The notes: generated by a model from the sequence alone, not told the origin. A DNA stretch of 64,000 nucleotides from Candidatus Thermochlorobacter aerophilus (GCA_002794105.1 PHFL01000007.1:131728-195727), one strand, 5' to 3'. Shown: positions 9,648-18,849, numbered from the stretch's first letter. Made by a program: numbers and translations.

Positions 9648-10907
9648 ATGATAGCACCACGCCGATTTTTTTATGAGTTTTCAGAAAGTGTAAGAATTGC
9701 CTACGCACAAATTATGGCAAATAAAATGCGCTCGGTGCTCACCGCACTTGGCGTCATCATTGGCATCTTAGCCGTCACACTCATGGGCACGGCTATCAAT
9801 GGCATTGACCGAGGCTTTGAAAATAGCTTGGCTATGCTTGGTTACGATGTACTCTATGTACAAAAGTGGCCCTGGGGAATTGCAGACGACTGGTGGAAGT
9901 ATCGCAATCGTCCACGCATCAAGACCGAATATGCTGAGCAGATAAACAAAATCATTGAGTCTTCACGCACGACCGAACTCGTGGTAGCAGTGCCACAAAA
10001 TGTGCACATCAAGACGGCAAAGTTTGGTGAAAATCAAATACAAAGCACATTTATCATGGGCACCACAGACGAATATCCGCTGGTCGCTCAAGTGGATTTG
10101 CAGGAAGGCAGATTTTTTAGTTCAGCAGAGTCGCTCACTGGGCGTCCAGTCTGCATCATCGGCTATGACATTGCTGATGCCCTCTTTCCGGGCATGTCGC
10201 CAATTGGCAAAACTATGCAAATCGGTAATGCACAAGCTCAAGTTATCGGCGTGCTCACCAAGCAAGGCAAGTTTTTAGGCTTGTTTAGCTTCGATTCACA
10301 AATCATCGTGCCGATTGCCTTCTCCAAGAAGTATTTCGGCGAGACAGAAAGCGACCGAGTGGTGGTGCGAATGAAAGATAAATCACGTGCGCTGGAAGCA
10401 AAGGAAGAACTAACAGGCATCATGCGACGCCTGCGCGGGCTGCTGCCCGACCAAAAGGATAACTTTAGTATCAATGAGCAACAAGCATTCAAAAATACAA
10501 TTGACCCAATCAAGTCTGGGATTGCGCTAGCTGGACTATTCATTACAGGACTGTCGCTCTTTGTTGGGGCAATTGGCATCATGAACATTACATTTGTCAG
10601 TGTCAAGGAGCGCACACGCGAGATTGGCACACGCAAAGCTTTAGGCGCACGGCAGCGCACTATTCTGATGCAATTTCTCATCGAGGCAGTAGCAATTTGC
10701 TTGGTTGGCGGCATTATCGGGCTCCTGCTCGCATATGGTCTGAGTATGCTAATTGCCTTTGCTGTACCAGATTTTCCAATGAGCTTTTCACTTGACTTGG
10801 TGCTGATTGGAATGGTTACATCAGTGCTCACAGGCATTTTTTCGGGATTTGCACCAGCTTACTCTGCCGCAAAACTTGACCCTGTGGTCGCTCTGCGCTA
10901 CGAGTAG
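9648..10907 (+). CDS. MacB-like ABC transporter permease (first of a tandem pair)
   Basis: Inner-membrane permease of about 419 residues with the MacB topology. One membrane helix lies near the N-terminus (LTALGVIIGILAVTLMGTA). A large periplasmic MacB_PCD domain follows, then three C-terminal helices of the FtsX type, with GIMNITFVSVKERTREIGTRKALGA between helices 2 and 3. The ATG at 9648 is preferred to the TTG at 9642. It overlaps the alternative GTG of the next gene by one base. It is paralogous to the following permease, so the two may form a heterodimer with the shared ATPase (inference). Confidence 0.92.
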   Translation: MIAPRRFFYEFSESVRIAYAQIMANKMRSVLTALGVIIGILAVTLMGTAINGIDRGFENSLAMLGYDVLYVQKWPWGIADDWWKYRNRPRIKTEYAEQINKIIESSRTTELVVAVPQNVHIKTAKFGENQIQSTFIMGTTDEYPLVAQVDLQEGRFFSSAESLTGRPVCIIGYDIADALFPGMSPIGKTMQIGNAQAQVIGVLTKQGKFLGLFSFDSQIIVPIAFSKKYFGETESDRVVVRMKDKSRALEAKEELTGIMRRLRGLLPDQKDNFSINEQQAFKNTIDPIKSGIALAGLFITGLSLFVGAIGIMNITFVSVKERTREIGTRKALGARQRTILMQFLIEAVAICLVGGIIGLLLAYGLSMLIAFAVPDFPMSFSLDLVLIGMVTSVLTGIFSGFAPAYSAAKLDPVVALRYE

Positions 10908-10963
10908 TGTATAGACGAACGGTAGGACAGCACAATTCAATAAGCAACATTCACAGGTGCATT

Positions 10964-12202
10964 ATGAGACTGAGTGAAGTTCTCTCCATGGCAATTGTAT
11001 CGCTGAACGCCAATAAGTTGCGCTCGGGACTGACCATGTTTGGCATTACCATTGGCGTGTTCAGTATCATTGGTGTCATGACCATCATGAACGCCTTGCA
11101 AAGTTCAATTGAGAGCGGCCTATCATTTTTGGGCTCCAACACTTTTCAAATTGCAAAGTATCCCTCTATTCAGTTCGGTGGCCCAATCCGTGACAAATAC
11201 GCCAATCGGCGCGACATTACCTACGATGAAGTGCAACGGCTGCAAGCACTTCTGCAAGGACAGTATGAGGCTTTCTGCCCGAAAATCTTTAACGGTGGCA
11301 AGCAAGCAGTGTATGGCGGCTATAAAACAAACCCTAACCTATCCATCGTTGGCACGAACAAAGATTTTCTAGCAGTCAATCAGCACAATATTGAGCTGGG
11401 GCGCAACTTGAATGATGAAGATGTGGAATTTGCGCGCAGTGTGGTCGTCATTGGACAGGACATTAAAAAGCGGCTCTTCCCAAATCCGAATGAAAGTCCT
11501 CTTGATAAATTTGTCAAAATAGGTGGAAAAACTTACCGCGTAATTGGCGTACTGGCAGCGAAAGGCGGTGCATTTGGCACCAGCGATGACAATCTTGCAC
11601 TCATTCCCATCACACGCTACTTCGTGGATTATGGCAAATACAATCGGTCTATCAATGTCGCTATCCAAGCCAAGTCGCAGGCAGAGTTTGAGAAAACCAT
11701 GGATAAAGCCATAGGGGCAATGCGCGTGGTGCGTGGCTTAGAAGCCGATGAAGAAAACGATTTTGAAATCTATTCCAACGATTCACTCATTAGCACATTC
11801 GAGGAAATTGCAGGCATAGTGAAAATCGGAGCATTCATCATCAGTTTCGTTGCGCTCATCGCTGCAGGCATTGGCATCATGAACATCATGCTGGTCTCTG
11901 TTACGGAGCGCACCAAGGAAATCGGCATACGTAAATCAATTGGCGCAAAAAAGAAAAACATCTTGACGCAGTTTCTCATCGAAGCCGTGATTCTGTCGGA
12001 GTTAGGCGGTATCATCGGTATTTTACTTGGTGTCATCGGTGGCAACGTGGGCGCAATGGTGTTAAATGCCACTGCAGTATTTCCGTGGGATTGGGCAATC
12101 ATCGGTCTCGTGGTCTGCTCGCTGATTGGCATTGGGTTTGGCTTTTTCCCTGCCATGAAAGCCGCCTCACTCGACCCTGTCGAAGCCCTGCGCTTTGAAT
12201 AA
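10964..12202 (+). CDS. MacB-like ABC transporter permease (second of a tandem pair)
   Basis: Second permease of about 412 residues with the same layout: an N-terminal helix (LTMFGITIGVFSIIGVMTIM), a periplasmic domain, then three helices with the conserved GIMNIMLVSVTERTKEIGIRKSIGA segment. It ends in LDPVEALRFE, matching LDPVVALRYE in its neighbour, which shows common descent. The open frame reaches a GTG at 10907, but ATG 10964 has an AGGTG ribosome-binding site close upstream and begins directly at the conserved helix. It closes the export operon. The following 150 bases before the kinase contain no clear terminator. Confidence 0.92.
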   Translation: MRLSEVLSMAIVSLNANKLRSGLTMFGITIGVFSIIGVMTIMNALQSSIESGLSFLGSNTFQIAKYPSIQFGGPIRDKYANRRDITYDEVQRLQALLQGQYEAFCPKIFNGGKQAVYGGYKTNPNLSIVGTNKDFLAVNQHNIELGRNLNDEDVEFARSVVVIGQDIKKRLFPNPNESPLDKFVKIGGKTYRVIGVLAAKGGAFGTSDDNLALIPITRYFVDYGKYNRSINVAIQAKSQAEFEKTMDKAIGAMRVVRGLEADEENDFEIYSNDSLISTFEEIAGIVKIGAFIISFVALIAAGIGIMNIMLVSVTERTKEIGIRKSIGAKKKNILTQFLIEAVILSELGGIIGILLGVIGGNVGAMVLNATAVFPWDWAIIGLVVCSLIGIGFGFFPAMKAASLDPVEALRFE

Positions 12203-12356
12203 TATCACATAAGTTTGCCTTGCACGCACAGCTCTTTAAAACCCTGCCCATGGGGAACTTGTAGCAATATTAAGACTTTTCGCCTTTCAATAGGAACCAA
12301 ACTCTTAAAACCATAGACTAACGAAAGAAGCGGACAAAAGGGCAATCAAGCGGGGA

Positions 12357-13883
12357 ATGACTGACTTTAAATTTCTTCATCTGCTGCGCTCATTCCTTTG
12401 GGCATCGGTGCCCGTGGCACTGCAACCCAAATTCTTTGCTGAACTCTCCAAACACAATTTCCGATATGCGGTCGTGTTAGCGCTATCGCTGGCACTCATT
12501 CACATCGGACTCATCTGGCTAAACTTTTCACAACGGTATCAGAACGGTGTGTGGCAGAATGATGGCTACGAGCGGCTTGCATATTTGCACTTTACTTTGG
12601 AGGGTGTACTGGCAGGCCTGTTGCTGACGGCGCTGTTTTGCCGCCCGCTGTCGCCCACGGCGCAGTATTACTGGTCGCTGACATTTTCTGGATTTATGAT
12701 GATATGGTGTGCTGCACTAAGTGCCTCTGACCAAAGCATTCACGGACAAATCACGGTCTATATCATCGCCATCTTTGGTTTAGCCGTGGCTCAATACTAT
12801 TCCATTGGTCTCAGTGTGGCAATCTATGGTGCGGCACATCTGGTCTTGCTGTTTGGGATTTCGCACTTTCAGCGCGATGCAGAAACGGCCAGTGCGCATT
12901 ATGTCAATAGCACGGTTTCGGTTGTGCTGGCTTTCCTACTTTCTCGCTTGGTGTATGGCAACTTTGTGAGAGAATTTACTTTGCGTGAAAAGGAAAAAGA
13001 GCTGCGGCAAGAACTAAGCAAACAAGCCGAACACCTTGCCATAGAAAAACAGCGTAGCGACCGCTTGCTGCGTGAGCTCAGCGAAGCCAATTGGGAACTG
13101 GCTTTGGCTAATGAGTCTTTGCAACGCACCTCTGCGCTGAGAGCCGAGCTGATGGAAATCGCCGCACATGATTTGAAAAACCCGCTTCAAGCAATTGTCG
13201 GTTTTTCGTATCTGATTGCCGAGTCAAAGTCTATTGAGGAAATTAAAGAACTCAACAAGGTCATTTATCGAAATTCCGAGCGCATGTTTAACATCATTGC
13301 CGACCTTTTGGAGCGCAACACCGCTGAAGAACAGGCGCAACACTTGGAACGCAGCTTAGTGAATCTCTCGGCACTGGTCGAGCAAACCGTTGCACAGTTT
13401 GAGCCACAAGCCAAGCTGAAAGGGCAGACGCTCATCGCAGAGATTGAGCCAGATTGTTATGCCCAGGTCAATAGTGCGCTTATCAAATCGGTGTTAGAAA
13501 ACCTTATCTCCAACGCCATCAAATACTCTCACGAAAGTTCAAGAATTTGGATTGAGGTTTGCAAAAAAGACACGCCTGACACATCAAGTTCGCAAAGTGC
13601 AGAAGGCACCGGCAAGTGGATTCGTATCGCCGTGAAAGATGAAGGACAGGGACTATCGGAAGAGGATATGAAACATCTCTTCGGTAGATTTCAACGCTTA
13701 TCGGCAGTGCCAACTGGCGGTGAAAGTTCAACGGGTTTGGGTTTATACATTACTCGTCAGATTGTGAAGCGACATGGCGGGCGTATTTGGGCAGAATCTG
13801 AAGGTAAAGGCAAAGGCGCCGCGTTTTTCATAGAGCTACCAGCCAGTTCAGAAGACGTGCAGAGCAAAGCGGGCGTAAGCTAA
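12357..13883 (+). CDS. Membrane sensor histidine kinase
   Basis: A 508-residue kinase. The first 205 residues hold five or six membrane helices with no recognised ligand domain. A coiled-coil linker (about 207-260) leads to a HisKA domain with phospho-acceptor His271 in AAHDLKNPLQ. The HATPase domain has the N box (NLISNAIKYS), G1 (VKDEGQGLSEED) and G2 (TGLGLYITRQIVKRHGG). All catalytic motifs look intact. No response regulator is adjacent, so it is an orphan kinase here. The signal is unknown. The membrane region resembles the broad MASE-like class of integral sensors, but I cannot name a family. Confidence 0.9.
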   Translation: MTDFKFLHLLRSFLWASVPVALQPKFFAELSKHNFRYAVVLALSLALIHIGLIWLNFSQRYQNGVWQNDGYERLAYLHFTLEGVLAGLLLTALFCRPLSPTAQYYWSLTFSGFMMIWCAALSASDQSIHGQITVYIIAIFGLAVAQYYSIGLSVAIYGAAHLVLLFGISHFQRDAETASAHYVNSTVSVVLAFLLSRLVYGNFVREFTLREKEKELRQELSKQAEHLAIEKQRSDRLLRELSEANWELALANESLQRTSALRAELMEIAAHDLKNPLQAIVGFSYLIAESKSIEEIKELNKVIYRNSERMFNIIADLLERNTAEEQAQHLERSLVNLSALVEQTVAQFEPQAKLKGQTLIAEIEPDCYAQVNSALIKSVLENLISNAIKYSHESSRIWIEVCKKDTPDTSSSQSAEGTGKWIRIAVKDEGQGLSEEDMKHLFGRFQRLSAVPTGGESSTGLGLYITRQIVKRHGGRIWAESEGKGKGAAFFIELPASSEDVQSKAGVS

Positions 13884-14129
13884 TTGTAGTGGCAAGGCAC
13901 GGTAGTGTATATGAAGTGCTTGCCCTTGAGCATCCGCAAAAGATTCAATCTCTTCTTTGGTCAAATTCAGCGGCTGAATTGTGCCTAACTCGGGTGCAAG
14001 ATGCACATGCAAAACCTGAGCCGCGCTATCCAGTTGCCCAAAAGGCTGACCAAAAACCCCTCCACTGACACATTTTGATGGTAAGATGTCTTGCCAGAGC
14101 GTATCAATCAAGACTTGATATTGTGGCAT
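13848..14129 (-). CDS. Doubtful hypothetical protein overlapping the kinase 3' end
   Basis: An open frame of 93 residues from ATG 14129 (MPQYQVLIDTLWQDIL...), extendable to 14234, ending inside the last 36 bases of the kinase gene on the other strand. It is mixed hydrophobic and polar, and a stretch such as LTKEEIESFADAQGQ looks like ordinary protein. I recognise no family and see no clear ribosome-binding site. It could be a real short gene, a decayed gene, or chance. Confidence 0.3.
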   Translation of the reverse strand: MPQYQVLIDTLWQDILPSKCVSGGVFGQPFGQLDSAAQVLHVHLAPELGTIQPLNLTKEEIESFADAQGQALHIHYRALPLQLAYARFALHVF

Positions 14130-14455
14130 CTGATTCTCCAAGCGCACCGCCGAAAAAATCAAGGTAGAGCAGAACGGTGATAATGGCAATGCTACTATAG
14201 AAAAGCGGCAATAACTACTAAATGCGTGGTCCATAGTAGAAGCAAACTATAAAAAGTGGTGCAAAGGAAGCATCTGGACTGGCGAAAAGTATATGCAGTA
14301 TGAAGTGTGCATAGTGAAGTATAAATTTGCAGGCAGTGTGTTGAACGAAAGACGGGGCATACAGTAGGGCTGCGCTTGCTACACCCAAATGTGGTCTTAC
14401 AACATAGCAGGCACAGAAATGCATCAATTAACCTATTGCAAAAATTAGGCAGTCG
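13884..14455. other. Gene-poor stretch between the kinase and the MerR regulator
   Basis: About 570 bases with no well-supported gene. It holds the doubtful minus-strand frame ending at 13848 and a second, less likely minus-strand frame around 14218-14427. I see no tRNA, repeat array, terminator or mobile-element end. The part from 14210 to 14455 looks non-coding on both strands and may carry the merR promoter. Confidence 0.5.
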
Positions 14456-14851
14456 ATGAAGACTTTCGAGACAAAAAAGCTGTATTATTCCATCGGTGAA
14501 GTGAGCAAGATTACTTCAGTGCCAGCATATTTGCTCCGCAATTGGGAAAATGAGTTTCCGCAACTGTCTCCCTCGCGCAATGCTAAGGGTAACCGTATCT
14601 ATACCTACAAGGATATTGCTGTGGTACTGGCTATCAAGAAACTTATCTATGAAGATGGCTACACAGTGGAAAAAGCACGTGCGATGATGCAAGGCTATAC
14701 AGCTCCAAACGATGTAATTAAAGAGACCAAAGAACTATTGAGCAGGCAGTCACCTCCGCTAAAATTGCCTGCCAAACACAATGAACGGCAGCGGCAGACA
14801 CTATTGGAAATTCGTGCTGTGATTGAAGAACTGCTCGAGCGACTGGGATAG
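14456..14851 (+). CDS. MerR family transcriptional regulator
   Basis: A 131-residue DNA-binding protein. The winged helix-turn-helix occupies residues 9-80: YYSIGEVSKITSVPAYLLRNWENEFPQL, then the wing with GNRIYTYKDIAVVLAIKKLIYEDGYTVEKA. This is the MerR/MlrA-like subtype that has WE in place of the usual YE. The C-terminus is short and lacks the cysteines of metal-sensing members. Chlorobi and Bacteroidota commonly encode one such short protein. It lies 139 bases before fbp, but no promoter with a 19-bp MerR spacer is evident there, so the target is unknown. Confidence 0.9.
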   Translation: MKTFETKKLYYSIGEVSKITSVPAYLLRNWENEFPQLSPSRNAKGNRIYTYKDIAVVLAIKKLIYEDGYTVEKARAMMQGYTAPNDVIKETKELLSRQSPPLKLPAKHNERQRQTLLEIRAVIEELLERLG

Positions 14852-14990
14852 ACATGTGGGCACAGATGTAGCCATGAAGCCGAGTGCATGAAAGTAGCAG
14901 AGCACAAGACATGCACATTTGCGGTTGTGTATGAAATGTGTAATTTCTAAGCCCAGAATCACAAAAATTTCGTAGTAGGAGAACTTCACC

Positions 14991-16067
14991 ATGGCGGAGT
15001 TGATTACGATTGAGCGTCATATTCTCGAGCAGCAGCGCAAATTTCCCAGCGCAAGCGGTGAGCTCTCTCTGTTACTATACGACGTAGCGTTTGCGGCAAA
15101 GTTAGTACGGCGAGAGGTAATTCGTGCAGGATTGGTGGATATTTTGGGTTCAGCAGGGTCGAAGAATGTGCAGGGAGAAGAGGTCAAAAGGTTAGACCAA
15201 TTTGCAAATGAAAAGTTCATTCAGGCTATCGGGCAGCATGGGCGCTTTGCCGTGATGGCATCTGAAGAAAACGAAGACATTATTATCCCGCCGACAGAAA
15301 AGTCAGGCAAATACGTGCTGCTATTTGACCCGTTAGATGGGTCTTCCAACATCGATGCTAATGTCAGTGTAGGAACGATTTTTTCAATCTACAAGCGCAA
15401 ATCGGCTGTAGGGACAGCAGCGACAGTGCAGGATTGCTTGCAAAAAGGGGCAGAGCAAGTGGCAGCAGGGTATGTAATTTATGGCTCGTCTGTGATGATG
15501 GTCTATACGACAGGTCAAGGGGTTCATGGTTTTACTTTAGACCCAACGATTGGAGAATTTTTGCTTTCACATCCAAATATCACAATTCCCAAGCGCGGCA
15601 AGATTTACTCAATCAACGAAGGCTATTATCGCTACTTCTTTGATGGTATCAAGAAGTATATCAAGTATTTACAGCAAGAAGATAAGGCAACGAACCGTCC
15701 ATATTCGGCGCGCTATATTGGTTCGCTGGTAGCAGATTTTCATCGCAATTTGCTCTACGGGGGTATTTTCATTTATCCACGTACGAAAAAAGCGCCAGAA
15801 GGCAAGTTGCGCCTGCTCTACGAAGCCAATCCATTGGCATTTGTGTGTGAGCAAGCTGGCGGTCGAGCCACTGACGGATACAGGCGAATCTTGGATATCG
15901 TGCCTGAGAAATTGCATCAGCGCACGCCGCTATTTATCGGAAGCGAAGAGGATGTCAAAATTGCAGAAGAATTTGAGCAAGGACTGCGTGAAGTAGAGCA
16001 TGACCGTGAGCTCATTCCAAGCATGCTAAAAGAAGTTTCTCGTGCAGAGTCGACACTTTTGCGTTAA
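14991..16067 (+). CDS. fbp: Class I fructose-1,6-bisphosphatase
   Basis: Hydrolyses fructose-1,6-bisphosphate in gluconeogenesis or sugar-phosphate cycles. The 358-residue length fits class I enzymes. The metal- and phosphate-binding signature [10 protein letters not shown] (Asp113, Asp116 and following) is complete, as is the preceding SEENED acidic segment (91-96). The later [15 protein letters not shown] and a carboxyl-side YEANPLAF motif are also present. A good AGGAGAA ribosome-binding site precedes ATG 14991. It is transcribed alone between merR and the ribosomal-protein genes. In this setting it fits gluconeogenic carbon flow; the Calvin cycle cannot be claimed from one gene. Confidence 0.96.
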   Translation: MAELITIERHILEQQRKFPSASGELSLLLYDVAFAAKLVRREVIRAGLVDILGSAGSKNVQGEEVKRLDQFANEKFIQAIGQHGRFAVMASEENEDIIIPPTEKSGKYVLLFDPLDGSSNIDANVSVGTIFSIYKRKSAVGTAATVQDCLQKGAEQVAAGYVIYGSSVMMVYTTGQGVHGFTLDPTIGEFLLSHPNITIPKRGKIYSINEGYYRYFFDGIKKYIKYLQQEDKATNRPYSARYIGSLVADFHRNLLYGGIFIYPRTKKAPEGKLRLLYEANPLAFVCEQAGGRATDGYRRILDIVPEKLHQRTPLFIGSEEDVKIAEEFEQGLREVEHDRELIPSMLKEVSRAESTLLR

Positions 16068-16083
16068 GAAAAGTTCGAAAAGG

Positions 16084-16115
16084 TTTGGCATTTTGAACCT
16101 AATACCCTATCTTTG
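16084..16115 (+). promoter_or_regulatory. Candidate promoter of rplM-rpsI
   Basis: TTTG at 16084-16087 and TATCTTTG at 16108-16115 are spaced by 20 bases. This is the full TTTG-N19/20-TAnnTTTG pattern of Bacteroidota primary promoters, 36 bases before the rplM start. Confidence 0.5.
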
Positions 16116-16150
16116 CGCGCTCTATTCATAATCAAGCTTTAGCGCAAGGC

Positions 16151-16603
16151 ATGAAAGTCGATACACAAAGTTTTCGAACTTACTCGGCAAAACCGCTTGA
16201 GGTTGAGCGTAAGTGGTATCTTGTCGATGCAGAGGGGAAAACACTGGGGCGCATGGCGTCCAGAATTGCGGCGATTTTGCGCGGTAAGCATAAACCGCAA
16301 TATACGCCGCATGTAGACACAGGTGACTTTGTGATTGTCATCAACGCCGCAAAAGTGCAGTTGACGGGCGCAAAGCCACAAAAGAAGATGTACTACCACA
16401 ACACGCTCTACCCCGGCGGTGCGCGCTGGGAAAAGTTCGCTGATGTGTTGCAAAAAAGACCCGAACGCATCATCGAAGAGGCCGTGTGGGGCATGTTGCC
16501 AAAAAGTGACTTGGGTAGAAAAATCTACAAGAAACTTAAAGTCTATGCCGGTCCCGACCACCCACACGCTGCACAAAAACCTCAGAAACTCGAACTGGCA
16601 TAA
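16151..16603 (+). CDS. rplM: Large ribosomal subunit protein uL13
   Basis: Ribosomal protein L13 of 150 residues, a normal bacterial length. It contains the family core [19 protein letters not shown], the [21 protein letters not shown] segment and the [20 protein letters not shown] signature. It is followed after 3 bases by rpsI, the conserved bacterial L13-S9 pair, under a Bacteroidota-type promoter. Confidence 0.98.
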   Translation: MKVDTQSFRTYSAKPLEVERKWYLVDAEGKTLGRMASRIAAILRGKHKPQYTPHVDTGDFVIVINAAKVQLTGAKPQKKMYYHNTLYPGGARWEKFADVLQKRPERIIEEAVWGMLPKSDLGRKIYKKLKVYAGPDHPHAAQKPQKLELA

Positions 16604-16606
16604 GCT

Positions 16607-16996
16607 ATGGCGGAAGTAATCTCCACTGTGGGGCGACGGAAAACAGCAGTGGCACGTGCTTTTGTAAGACCGGGCACGGGTAAAATCATTATCAATGACC
16701 GCCCCTTTGAAAATTACTTTACAATCGAAGAGCATCGCAACGACGTGCTCAAGCCTTTGGCTGTAACAGACAACATAGGCAAGTTCGATATTAAAGTCAA
16801 TGTAAAAGGCGGAGGGGTGAGCGGGCAGGTCGGTGCTGTGCGCTTGGCTATTGCACGTGCAATGGTAGAGTATGACGAAAACATAAGACCAATCCTGCGC
16901 AAAGAAGAGCTTTTGACACGTGACCCAAGAATGGTCGAGCGCAAAAAATACGGTCGCCGCAAAGCCCGTCGTCGCTTCCAGTTCTCAAAACGCTAA
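16607..16996 (+). CDS. rpsI: Small ribosomal subunit protein uS9
   Basis: Ribosomal protein S9 of 129 residues. Family features are the [18 protein letters not shown] start, [18 protein letters not shown] in the middle, and the basic C-terminal tail [17 protein letters not shown]. The tail reaches the P-site tRNA in the ribosome. Second gene of the rplM-rpsI pair; the next gene, rpsB, is separated by 166 bases that include a structured leader RNA. Confidence 0.98.
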   Translation: MAEVISTVGRRKTAVARAFVRPGTGKIIINDRPFENYFTIEEHRNDVLKPLAVTDNIGKFDIKVNVKGGGVSGQVGAVRLAIARAMVEYDENIRPILRKEELLTRDPRMVERKKYGRRKARRRFQFSKR

Positions 16997-17058
16997 AACA
17001 AGCTGCTTTGGCACCATAAAAGCCGCAGCGGAAAAATGCAGAAGTGTTTTATCACGCA

Positions 17059-17131
17059 TACCTTGCAGAAGCATACGCTTCAAAATTGAGTGGCAGTGTC
17101 TGCATAAGATCCCCTCAATAGTAGCAAGGTA
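17059..17131 (+). promoter_or_regulatory. Structured RNA leader of rpsB (probable ribosomal-protein autoregulatory element)
   Basis: Nested perfect stems are visible. P1 pairs TACCTTGC (17059-17066) with GCAAGGTA (17124-17131). Inside it, GAAGC/GCTTC (17068-17081) closes an ATAC tetraloop. ATTGAG (17085-17090) pairs with CTCAAT (17114-17119) and encloses a GCAG-TGT-CTGC hairpin (17093-17103) with an asymmetric internal loop. The whole is a three-way junction 31 bases before the rpsB start. S2 autoregulates rpsB in other bacteria through leader RNAs. That this one binds S2 is inference. Confidence 0.7.
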
Positions 17132-17162
17132 GAGGTTCAACTAAACTCAATAGGACTAAACT

Positions 17163-17891
17163 ATGCCCAGACTGCAAATCGAAGATCTGCTCAAAGCCGG
17201 CGCACACTTCGGACACTTGACACGGCGATGGAATCCGAAGATGAGACCCTACATCTTCATGGAAAAAAATGGCATTCACATCATCGATTTGAAAAAAACC
17301 GTGCAAATGGCCGAAGATGCGCTCAATGCGATTGAAGCTATCGCAAGCACAGGCAAAGACATTCTCTTTGTTGGCACAAAAAAGCAAGCCAAAGCTATCA
17401 TTGCTGAACAGGCGGAACGCTGCGGCATGCCTTATGTGGCTGAACGCTGGCTAGGCGGTATGCTGACAAACTTTGTTACCATCCGACAAAGTATCCGCCG
17501 GCTCAATGCAATTGAGCGCATGGAAAATGACGGTACATTTGACATCATCACCAAGAAAGAGCGTCTGATGCTCTTGCGTGAAAAAGAAAAGTTGCTCAAG
17601 GTCTTAGGTGGCATTGTTGAAATGACGCGCCTACCCGCTGCACTCTATGTGGTGGATGTCAAAAAAGAGCATATTGCGGTCAAGGAGGCAAACTTACTAG
17701 GTATTCCTGTCTTTGCAATGGTCGATACCAACTGCGACCCAGAGCTGGTAACCCATGTCATTCCTGCAAACGATGACTCTATTCGCTCAATTGAACTGAT
17801 TACAACAGCTGTGGCAGATGCAATTATCAATGCGACCACAGCACAAAAAGAAGAGGATACTGAAGAGGTAACTCAAGAAGAGGGAAATTAG
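17163..17891 (+). CDS. rpsB: Small ribosomal subunit protein uS2
   Basis: Ribosomal protein S2, 242 residues. Diagnostic segments are [19 protein letters not shown] near the N-terminus, [21 protein letters not shown], and [25 protein letters not shown] near 180-205. The C-terminus is acidic ([13 protein letters not shown]). It is preceded by a folded leader and followed by an intrinsic terminator before tsf, so rpsB can be made in excess of EF-Ts, as in other bacteria with this gene order. Confidence 0.98.
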   Translation: MPRLQIEDLLKAGAHFGHLTRRWNPKMRPYIFMEKNGIHIIDLKKTVQMAEDALNAIEAIASTGKDILFVGTKKQAKAIIAEQAERCGMPYVAERWLGGMLTNFVTIRQSIRRLNAIERMENDGTFDIITKKERLMLLREKEKLLKVLGGIVEMTRLPAALYVVDVKKEHIAVKEANLLGIPVFAMVDTNCDPELVTHVIPANDDSIRSIELITTAVADAIINATTAQKEEDTEEVTQEEGN

Positions 17892-17900
17892 TCTCCAAGG

Positions 17901-17930
17901 AGAACCGTGAACCTTCACGGTTCTTTTTTT
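17901..17930 (+). terminator. Intrinsic terminator between rpsB and tsf
   Basis: AGAACCGTGAA and TTCACGGTTCT form a perfect 11-bp stem with a 2-base loop, followed by seven T. Because tsf starts only 22 bases later on the same strand, this probably attenuates rather than fully stops transcription into tsf, unless tsf has its own promoter. Confidence 0.85.
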
Positions 17931-17952
17931 ATCTGACAACCCTAAAAAAGTT

Positions 17953-18783
17953 ATGGCAGAAATTTCAGCAAAATTAGTCAAAGACCTGCGCGATAAAACT
18001 GGTGCAGGCATGGCAGATTGCAAAAAAGCATTAGAAGCAACAGGTGGCGATATGGATGCGGCAATCAAGTGGCTGCGCGAGCGTGGCGCCGCTGCTGCCG
18101 CTAAGCGTGCCGACCGTGAAGCTAAAGAAGGTATTATTGCCGTGGCGCAAGCAGAAGATAAATCTGCAGCAGCCATGGTAGAAGTCAACTGTGAGACGGA
18201 CTTTGTTGCACGCAATGAAGAATTCGTTGCCTTTGCTAACGAGGTAGCTGCCCTGGCACTCAAGCACCGCACAAAAAACCTAAAAGATTTGCTGGAACTG
18301 ACCATCGGTGGTGAGTTCAACACCAGCATTGCAAAAGCCACTGAAATCATGGTAAGCAAAGTAGGCGAAAAAGTAGAAATCAGCCGAGTGGCTCTACTGG
18401 AAGCTCCCGATGGTGCAGTATTTGCTTACACACATCCTGGTGCAAAATTAGCCTCTTTGGTCTACATCACTGGTCTAAACGGCAAAGATGACCCAATTGC
18501 CAAAGATATTGCCATGCAAGTTGCAGCAGCAGCACCTGTGGCACTTGAGCGCCAAAGCGTACCTAAGGAACTAATCGAAAGAGAAGCTGAAATCTACCGC
18601 CAGCAAGCACTTAATGACAAGAAACCTGCCGCCGTTGTGGAAAAAATTGTCTCTGGCAGAATTGAAAAAATGTACCAAGATATTGTGCTCTTGGAACAAC
18701 CGTTCATCAAGGACAACAGCAAAACTGTGACAGAAATCCCTAAAGGAAGCCTCAGAACGATTGCATACGACACTGGCAATTAA
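17953..18783 (+). CDS. tsf: Elongation factor Ts
   Basis: Guanine-nucleotide exchange factor for EF-Tu, 276 residues. The N-terminal UBA-like domain (VKDLRDKTGAGMADCKKALEA) is complete. The TDFVARNEEF motif that inserts next to the EF-Tu nucleotide pocket lies near residue 82. The C-terminal EF-Ts dimerisation repeats end with LLEQPFIKDNSKTV. It follows rpsB across a terminator and has its own terminator behind it. Confidence 0.98.
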   Translation: MAEISAKLVKDLRDKTGAGMADCKKALEATGGDMDAAIKWLRERGAAAAAKRADREAKEGIIAVAQAEDKSAAAMVEVNCETDFVARNEEFVAFANEVAALALKHRTKNLKDLLELTIGGEFNTSIAKATEIMVSKVGEKVEISRVALLEAPDGAVFAYTHPGAKLASLVYITGLNGKDDPIAKDIAMQVAAAAPVALERQSVPKELIEREAEIYRQQALNDKKPAAVVEKIVSGRIEKMYQDIVLLEQPFIKDNSKTVTEIPKGSLRTIAYDTGN

Positions 18784-18819
18784 ACAGTTCGTGCGATTTC
18801 AACTTGGAGAAAGAGTATG

Positions 18820-18849
18820 AGGTCTCGCTAATTGCGAGACCTTTTTTAT
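18820..18849 (+). terminator. Intrinsic terminator after tsf
   Basis: AGGTCTCGC and GCGAGACCT form a perfect 9-bp stem with a TAATT loop, followed by a T-rich run. It separates tsf from pyrH, which starts 35 bases further on. Confidence 0.85.

Noticed and set aside
10238..10837. 199-codon open frame on the minus strand
   Set aside because: It lies entirely inside the first MacB-like permease and reads as low-complexity Ser/Met/Pro-rich antisense of a real gene.
14218..14427. 69-codon minus-strand frame before merR
   Set aside because: Cys/His/Phe-rich composition unlike its neighbours, no start signal.
16113..16138. TTGCGC/GCGCAA inverted repeat before rplM, as an L13 leader
   Set aside because: Its 5' arm overlaps the -7 box of the candidate promoter and would lie at or before the transcription start, so it would not be in the RNA.
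16139..16735. 198-codon minus-strand frame over rplM-rpsI
   Set aside because: Antisense shadow of two certain ribosomal-protein genes.
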